NCBI GenBank assembly: GCA_039621445.1
Contig: CP154955.1
Span: forward strand, 55,433,341 to 55,497,340
DNA: 64,000 nt
Direction of reading: 5' to 3'
Origin: Euglena gracilis
Lineage: Eukaryota; Euglenida; Euglenophyceae; Euglenales
A program made the translations under genes and the position numbers. The notes below the pieces were generated by a model, which saw only the letters and a list, made by a program, of their open reading frames with translations, did no database searches and was not told the DNA's origin. Positions 32,501-41,500 of the stretch are shown in pieces (the stretch's first letter is position 1; each line of letters begins with the position of its first letter).

Positions 32501-35500
32501 TGGTTTTTTCAGAGTGACTGACTGGTTTTCTGGCCAAGAGCCCCCCGGGGGGGGGGTGGGGCAGGCCCGAAAATGAAAAAGTGGCTGGCCTGGTGACGAG
32601 GGTGCCGGAAAATTTTTGGACTTTTTTAAGACTTTTTGGCAATACTGCATTGCCAAAATGAGCGCATTCAAGAGTGGCCGATCCCCCCCCCCCCCCGGGG
32701 GGGTAAAGTGACTGACTGGTTTTTGGGAAAAGTGACTGACTGGCTTTTTCGGAGTAGAAAGTGACCCCCCTTCCCCCCCCCCCCCGGGGGTCGCTACGCA
32801 ACGGTATGGATCTGGGTGCATGGGACACCAGAGTTTTTCCTATTTCCTATTGTTATTTTCTGAAGCACCTCCCTGCTGACCCCCCCCCTTCGGCCAAATT
32901 CTGTCCCCAGTGGGTTTGCAGGTCGGGAGAGGTTTGTTCATTGGTTCCAGTGACACAAAAAAGTGACAAGTTCCACCCGCAGAGACCTCAAGCTCTTCAA
33001 GTTATGACACATCTTTGATGAAGCGCGGTGCTGTGGCGTGGCCATCACACCGCAGGTGCTGGCCCGGTCCTCGCCGCAAGACAAGTACGTCTTGGTGGAC
33101 CTGTTGAAGAAGAACGGCAACACGGTGGCTGTGACGGGTGGGCAGGGCGGACACAAAAGAGGTCGATAAGTTCCATGACGTCTCAAGCCACTCCGTTCAA
33201 AAAGTGAAGGAACCTCCCCCCCCCCTCAAGCAGGTCTCCATTGCTTAAGGTGTGCCCCCCCAGGGGGGTGACTGACTGTTTTTTTGGCTCCAGCCTCCCC
33301 CCCCGGGGGGGGGTGGGCTGGGGTCAGCCAGAAATGACCGAAAGTGGCACTCGTTGCCGAAGGCACAGGATAATTCTTTCTATTTTTGCCCATTGCCTTT
33401 GATTTTTTGGCCATTTTTGGTCGAGTGGCCTGCCCCTGGGGGGGGGGGAAGGAAGTTGGTTTGAAAAGGGTTTGACCGGTTTTTTGAAAGTGGAAAGTAA
33501 CCGGGGGTTGGTAAGCAATGGTTAACCCGCCCGCAAATAATACCCCCCGGGGTATTCTTCTTTCGCCCGAAGTCCCAGCCTGAGGGGGGGACTTTCTCAT
33601 GAAATTTAGCATTTTTGGAGGCCAGATGATCCAGAAAAATTGATTTTGCTTTGTTATTTGTTGTCAGAGATTGAGGTTTTTCCTTACATTTTCAGGTCAA
33701 AATCCGGGTCATCGGCCCGAGATTGCGGGGTATTAACTCAGTCGCCGAAGTCGGACCCCAAGGGGGAGGTATTATTTGGGGGGAGGGTTTGTGGTTCTGG
33801 CCCACCCAGGGGCAGGGCTGACAGTTTGACCGGGAATCCCGGATCCCCTGTGGGCGGTGGGTGGGTCCCCACCCCCCCTTTCTGCTTTTCTTGGGGCAGG
33901 TATTTTCCGGTCAACACTCTTTTCAGCGCATTTGCTTTTGCGGGGGCCGGGGGGGGGGGGCAGCATGACCACCACCCCTTCCGGTTCAGCCCTGCCCGCT
34001 GAGAGCCCAATGTCAAATTTCCTTGGCACACGGCAGTTCACAGGGGCCCTGGATTTTAAAGGGTGATGGGCCGCACTTCCTTCCCAAAGGTCTGCTCCCC
34101 CCCCATCAGCCTTAACAAAGTCTCTGGTGCGAAGCAAGTCATTCCATTCATTGGGTTTTCAGAAAGGACGCAGGCTGCCAGCTCTGTGGCTGACGGGACC
34201 AACGACGCCCCAGCGCTGAAGCTGGCAGACGTCGGCTTCGCGATGAAGACCGGGACGGAGATTGCCAAGACCGCGTCCGACATTGTGCTGTTGGATGACA
34301 ACTTTGTCAGTGTGGTGAAGGTGCGCCGCTGCTTGCCGGCAACAAGGGACCCCGAAAGGGGCCGTTCGGCCAGCAGTATTTTCCAGCCATTTTGAGCCAT
34401 GGGCATTGATTTGGTATTTATGTGTAACGTGTAACCAGGGCGGTCCTTAAGCGACAGGAAAGTTTTTTATTTTATTTTCTTAAGGACCGCCCCCCCTTCC
34501 GGCCAAAGGGCCGGCCAAGAACCACACTGGGACTTGAACAGGGTCCAAAATTAAAAAGTTCAAACACACATCTTTTGATGATTTGGGTGGATGAGCGATG
34601 GTCCAAGGACACCAGGAATCACTTTTTTTCCCCGATGTCGACCTGTTCTTGCCGAAAAATGCCCAATTTCTTTTCCCATTTTCCGGTGGATTTTGCATTG
34701 AGTGTGCTGGGACAGCGGAGTTTTTTTTTATTTGCTTAAGGACCGCCCTGTGTGTAACGTGGTTGAGAGGTTCTAACCAACAACTTGATTTCTTGGGTGA
34801 GGGTTCTGCTTAGAGCGAAAATCAGGGCCTAAATTTGATGTGCAAGAAAATGGTCAAACCATTGTGCTTTCTGTCAACCCTTCCGATCCACCAACCCTCA
34901 CTCAATCTTGTAATATTGAGAACCATGGTTCAACCCAGAGATGTCAGAGAACACAGAATTAAATGCACAAGTTGACAGAATTAAATGCACAAATTGGTGG
35001 ATTATTTAATCTGTTTGTTTTTGAGAGCAGAAAAACGGAAGCAAGTTGCCCATCTGAAATATTCGAAAGTGCTGAGAATGCTCTCGGAGAATGTGCCAAT
35101 CATCGACTTCCTGCAGAAATCAAATAAATTTGAATCATTTTGACACGAGCTTCGGTTCAGTTCAGTCATACATCTGTGTGTTGGACTGACGTTGTTTTCC
35201 AAACTTCCGACCCCCCCCCCCTTTGACGCCCCTGTGGCTCAGCAGGGGTGGGTGTGTATAATTTGGTCTTGTTGTTGTTAGCAACCAGTTTTGTCAAACT
35301 TCCTGTGATTGGTCTCAGCCTTGTTCACACAGATGGAGCAACCCCCCCCCATTTTGACGGCCCCCAGTTTTCCTCAACCCCCCCCAAGAAACCCCTCCCG
35401 AAAAAATCCGAAGAAATCATGTGTACCGAAACCCTCTTTTGAATGTAAAGCACAACAAAGCACAAGGAGTTGCAGTAACACAAAAAAAAGAGCGTTCAGG

Positions 35501-38500
35501 CTCACCCCAGTGTCTACTGCGAAATATGAAGAGATTGTTTGTGGTTTATTGCGGATGGACGACGAAATTGGGGAGAGGATGATTGCACGCCGCTGCTCCC
35601 CACCAGGGTTTGATATAAGGAGGGCGTACATGGTTTAGGTGGGGGGGTGTCCCCCCCACCCCCCCCTCCTGGCCTGCAGGGGGGGTCCGGACCCCCCTCC
35701 CCACCTGTCCTTATATCAAACCCTGCTCCCCACCCCCTGTATCTTGACCAATTTGTGACGACCCTCTTTATACCCCCCCACGATTTCAAGGTATGTGAAA
35801 GTGACGCACAAACTCGTTGGAGTAAATGGGGGGTTTAACAAGTTATCTTGGTTTCTTTCCCACATGGGCCTCTAACAGCGAATCTTGGGTCAATCTTAAC
35901 TTCGTTGGTCACCCAGCTGTGCTTTTGAATAGTTGCTTTTTTGTATTCGTGTGTTGAGATCATTCGATCGAGTGTTTGAGACGCGACCAATCATTCCTGA
36001 GTTTGCAGTACAGCTCGCCTCTGGGTGCAGGCATGTATGTGGGGACGCAATGTCAATGACAACATCAAGAAGTTCTTGCAGTTCCAGGTGACCGTTAACA
36101 TCGTTGGTGTGGCACTGACGTTCTTCGGTGCCGCGTTCAGTGACACCAACACGGCACCTCTGGTCGGGTGGCGGCAAGCCTTTTGCGTTGTTTCGCCAAC
36201 GGGGCAAGGTGCTTTTTTCCGAAACCCCAAAACCTGCCAGGGTTTTGCTTTTGAATTCAGTACACAGGTAATTTCCCGTGACTTCCCATAAAACCGCTTG
36301 GATGCCTCAGCATTGGCTTTATGGAAAGTCCGAGGCCAGCAAATGGCAAGTGTTCCCCCCCCCCGCATGTTTTCGAGGGTCTATGCCCTCCTGCTCAAAT
36401 TTTATTTTGGGTAATGATATGCATTTGCTCAGGGCAGTCCACAGGGGACGGTTTCTTTGTCAAGGACTGCCCTATAAGGACCGCCCTTGGACCTAAGGTT
36501 CAGGGCCAGGCAGGGCCAGGCCATATTTTAGTCGGATGCCGACCCCACCCCGGGGGGTAGTGCCTGCCTGGGCAGGCACTCCGAGGCACTCCAAATCCGA
36601 CCCAGCCGGGGGGGGGGGGTGCCTGCCTGGGCAGGCACCCCAAGGCACTCCAGACCCCCCCTCCCTCCCGGGGTTGGTTAAAAAACCGCCTGGTCAGGGC
36701 GCGCCGCCCCCCGCCCCGGACGCCGGTGCAGCTGCTGTGGCTGAACCTCATCATGGACACGCTGGCCGCCCTGGCCCTCGCCACCGAGCAGCCCTCCGAG
36801 GCGCTGCTGGACCGCGACCCCATCCACCGGGACTCCTCCCTGATCACCCACCGCATGTGGATCAACATCTGTGTGCCGCGCCGCGATTGGGAACCCCCCC
36901 CCAAATTTCCCTCAAAACCCCATTTCTGAGGTTTCGGAATCTCCTCAGCAGGCATAATGTGTTATTTTTAAAGTAAAAGTTTTCAAAAAGTTTTCAGGTT
37001 TTTTGAAGGCGGTTCTTTTTAATGTTTTTTTCAGGCTTTTTAAGGCATTTAAGAATTTTTAAGGTGTTGAAGAATTTTTCATGGGGTTGACCAGTCAAAG
37101 AACCATCCGGGCATCGAACCAACGTCGGTCCAGGTAGACCCTTTTTTTAGTTTGGGCAGATAGACAAAGTTAGCGATGGCAGAAAGCATTTTTTTCCCGG
37201 AGTTGGACTGTTTTTACCGAGATTTTGCGACTTCTTTTTTGCTATGTGGTCAGTCAGCACTTTTATCAAGCCGGCCCAGAATTTTCCAGCCGCTGAGCTG
37301 GACCCCCTGGCCACGCCCTGTTCAAATCCATTTGTCACAGGAAACAAACAGGCATCCAATACACATCTCTGGTGCGGGGGACCAGGGGTGTTGCCCTGTG
37401 AAACCCCCTGACCCCTGAATCCAGGGAGGGGGAATCGCAAAGGGTTTTTAAAAAAATGTTTTCGCATTTTTCGATTCCGCATTTTAATGTTTTGTAGTTG
37501 TTTTTTTTTGCGCCATTCATTCTCTCTGGTGATCAAATTTTGCTTTTTGGGTTTGAAAAATTCTATATTTTGACCCTGGGACCAAACTTTTGGTGAATTT
37601 TTGTCATTTTTGAATTTTTTTGGCCAAACAAATTGCATATTTTCAGAAATCAGAGTGTTCCCAAAATCTAAATCAAACGACGCCAAGAAAAAAAAATTGC
37701 ACGGTGAAAAAATTTGCTCAGAGGAGGCGAAAGATGTTTAGTCCTCCAGCAGAAAAGTGTATAACCCCTGCCCCCAAATAACCTGGCAGGGTGCCCCGTC
37801 AGGTTATTTGGGCCCTTTTTTTCAGCACCATAAAGGAACTTTGGCCTTAAAAAGGGGGGTGCCAAATTACTGGAACCGTCTTTTTTGCCCCTCCCCCCGC
37901 CAAGTAATTCGGCCACCGCCAGGAGCAAGGGCCCCGCCTGGTTATTTGGTTATCTCAGGGGAGCTGGGGGGATGCAATATGGATCCTCAAAAAAAGCAAC
38001 GCATTGCATGTGAATTCCTTCAGGAGTATGTCCCAATTTGCATTTTTGGGTCCGGAATACAGTTGGGGGGTGGTTGGGCTTCGACCTTTGTTCTGTCGAA
38101 GCCCGGCTTAATTTCGGGGGGGCTGGGCTTATTTTGGAACGCCATTTTCTCGAACCACAAGCCCTGGGGTTGGTTCCCCCGACCAGGGCGGTCCACAGGG
38201 GACGGGCAGTTTTTTTGCCCTTGAGGACTGCCCCTCAAGGACCGCCTGAGGGACGGGGCCAATCTGGGGATCGAACAGGGTCAAATCCAAAAAGTCGAAA
38301 ACCGCATTTTCAGGCGATGGTCCAAGGATGCCGGAAATCGCGTCCCCCCCCCCCCCCCAAGTTGACCCGTTTTTGCCCGAATATGGCCACCGTTTTTCCT
38401 GTGAATTTCATTGGCAGGATTTTTTTTCCCCGCAAAGGACCGCCCTGCCCGGCGTTGCCTGCTCCCCCTCCCCCCCTCCCCGCGACCACACGGTCCCTGT

Positions 38501-41500
38501 CTCCCGCAGCGGGCCACGCCATTTTCCAGCTCGGGGTGATGCTGTGGCTGATGCTGTACTCCGCCCCCCACTTCAATGTCAAGGACCAGTCCATCACCCA
38601 TCGCACTGCCTGGGGCAGCCCTCCCAACCGTGTCATCGGACCCCCCATCGGGATCCCCAAATAGTATGACTCTTTTTTGGAGCGACTTCCTCCTCTCCTC
38701 TCCGTCCTCTTCGCCCTCATTGAGGAATCTACCCTTCGGGGGCTTTTTCCACATTTTCCACCTTGGAGGGTTTTTTGGCCATCTTTGAATATGTTGAGAT
38801 TTTGAGTACAGAGGGCAAGGAATCGGAGCCTCCCGAGACAATGGGTGCCACAATTGAAGGGCTCAAAGAGGGGTTTTCAGACCGGGGGGGGGGGGTCGGA
38901 GACCACCAGTGAGGTGTCGGTCAGCAGTCGTTTTCCCACCCAAAATTCTCCAAAGTTTGAACTGGGCAGGGAGTCCTTACCCTGGTTTCAACCATTCAGT
39001 CCAGGGGGGAGGGGAGGATTGTTTTCCAGCATCCTTGGGCCATCACTGATCCCAATACCTCAAAAAGAAACTGGTTGTCGGTTGAAATGTTCAACCCTGC
39101 TTGAGTCCCAGAGGGGGGAAGGGGCAGCCAACGCTTTGTTGCAGGGCCAGGGTCCAGGCGTCCCCCCTGACCGTGGAGTCAGTGAGGAGCAGGTGTATGT
39201 TGTCCAGCGCAATGAACAGGGTGAGTACCGCCAGGCTCGGCCACAAAGGCCAGGGACAGAAAACAGCGCCAGGTCAGAAGAGGGGGAAAAAAGGCACTGT
39301 GCACACGGGAGGGGGGGTGAGGCAAAAAGAAATCCCACGTCTGTATTGGAACGTGTTTCAGATTTGAGATGCCTTCTGTAAAATGGAGATTTTTTTGAGT
39401 CTGGGCTTCAAAAGGCAAGAGGGGAAAGGGGTGCTCTTCACAATGCCCAGGACCATCCGTGCGTTGCCCCACCGTTCCATCGTGTTCAACACCTTCATCC
39501 TGATCCAGATCTGGAACGAGTTCAACGCGCGCAAGCTCCACGGGGAGTTCAACGTGTTCGCCGGGATGGCCCGCAGCACGGGCCACCTCCGCGTGACGTG
39601 CGTCATGGTGCTGTTCCAGTTCTGCTCCGTCCAGGTGGGCGTTCTGTTGCATGAGTTGCTCAATTGTGATCAGACCTCCATTTAGTGTGTATCACCAAAA
39701 ATTTTTTTACGTATCACATGTATCACAGCCTAAAAATTAATGTATCATGTATGTATCACCAAAATAAAATTAATGTATCACAGATACGTTGTGATACGCA
39801 CTAAATGGCAGTCTGATTGTGATGCGTGTGCAGCCTGAGGGATGTGTGTCCCAGACCTAATCATAAACACGGCGAAGGCCAAGTACAAAGAGAAATTTGA
39901 TCTTCGGAGTGGATGTTGGCAAGTTGGGTTGATCTCCCGAGCAAGAGAACTTTCGGCAGACACCACCCCTCTGGGCGATGTTTTCGGTGGCAATGAGGCA
40001 CTTGAATGAAAAACGCCTCACAAGTGTGCGCATTAGGGAATTTATGCACCTCAGGGGTGTGCCACTTATTTCGGCACTGTTCTTTTCGTTCGGCACTATT
40101 TGGCATTATTATTCTTTGGGCAAGAAATTTCGAAAAAATTTTGAGTTTTTTCAAGGCATTTTGCAAGATTTTTAAGTTTTTCAAGGCATTTTGAGAATTT
40201 TTAAGAATTTTTAATGCGTCCATTTTCCATTGGCAGTCAAAGAGCCACCTCCAACCAACGTCGGTCCAGGTTGAAAATCAAACCTGTTTCTTTTGAGTTT
40301 TGGTTGGACAGACTGACAGACTGACAGAATATTCCATGCCAGAAAGCATTTTTAACACATTTTTTCGATGTTTTGGTTGGGTTGGCAGTTGTCCAAGGAT
40401 GACAGAAATCTCTTTTTCCCTGATGTTTTTTTTTGGCAAAGTCTGGCCTTTTTTGGTATTTTTCCTGCGTATTTTGCACTGAATGTGCTGTGACATCAGA
40501 GTTTTCGCCTTTTGTTCGCTTAAGGCCCTGGTGGATGGGCTGATGGTCCAAGGATGCAAGAAATCACTCTTTCCCAGAGCAAGCCTTTTTCTCCACCAAA
40601 ATACGGCCTTTTTTCAACCATTTTTCCTGTCGCATCGAATGCAATGAATGGGACTTTTTTTTTCTTGCTCAAGAACCGCCGTGTGCTTCTCGGCTCCCCT
40701 CCACAGTTCTTCGGGGACTTCTTCGGGACCCGCCCCCTCAACCTGGCGCAGTGGGTGGCGTGCATCGCCATCGGCGCGCTGTGCCTGCCGTACGGAGCGC
40801 TGCTGAACATCGTGGCCGGCACAGCGCTGGCGAGAAGCACAGCGACACCCACACTTTGCTGGGTTGCCCATTTGGTTCCAATCACTGGAACTCCATAATC
40901 CCTCTTAGTTGCATCAAGTCTTGTCTGTTTATGGCCTGTGGACCACCGCCTCCGACGACAGGGGTACTCAACCATTAGGGCCCCATTTTCCTTAAAAGGG
41001 GGGGGTGCTCTTGTGGTGGACACTCGCTCTGTCGGAGGGGGGGGGTGCTCTTCTATTTGGACACTTCTCTTGAAGAGGACTAGCTCCACTGTAGGGGGGG
41101 GCTTTAGTTGCCGCATGGTCGCCCCCACAGGTGAAGGCTGCAGGGAGAGCACCCCCAACGAAAAAGTCGACAAACACATTCTTTTTGACATTTCGGTCGG
41201 ATGGGCAACAAAGATGCCAGGAATGATTTTTTCCCCTGAAATCGACCCATGTTTGCCAAAATATGGTCATGTTTTTGGCATGTTTTGGTCTTGTGCATTT
41301 TATGTGTGGATTTTCAAGCGGATGTGCTGGAACTGGAAAATTTGCTTTTGCGTAAGGACTGCCTTGGGGTTTGATGTGCGGAGGTGTTTGGGGTTGGGGG
41401 GGTGTCCCCCCTGCCAGGGGGGGGGTCTGCACCAGGGGTTTTTTTTGTAACGGTTGGACCCCTTGGGGAGCGGTCTGGTGGGTGGGTCCGCCTGCCCCTT

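Larger units (their letters stand above)
32024..33055 (+). other. Ca2+-ATPase intron 16 (~1.03 kb)
   Basis: A GGGCGGTCC-family copy (32170-32450) is followed immediately by a GACTGACTGGTTT element (32449-32810). Confidence 0.6.
36871..38509 (+). other. Ca2+-ATPase intron 20 (~1.64 kb)
   Basis: A block shared with 23555-23720 and 40140-40345 (GGTCGACCAGTCAAAGAACC, CATCGAACCAACGTCGGTCC; 37050-37220), an AATAACCTGGCAGGGTGCCC element (37760-37960) and a GGGCGGTCC MITE (38184-38447) ending about 60 bp before the 3' site. Confidence 0.6.
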
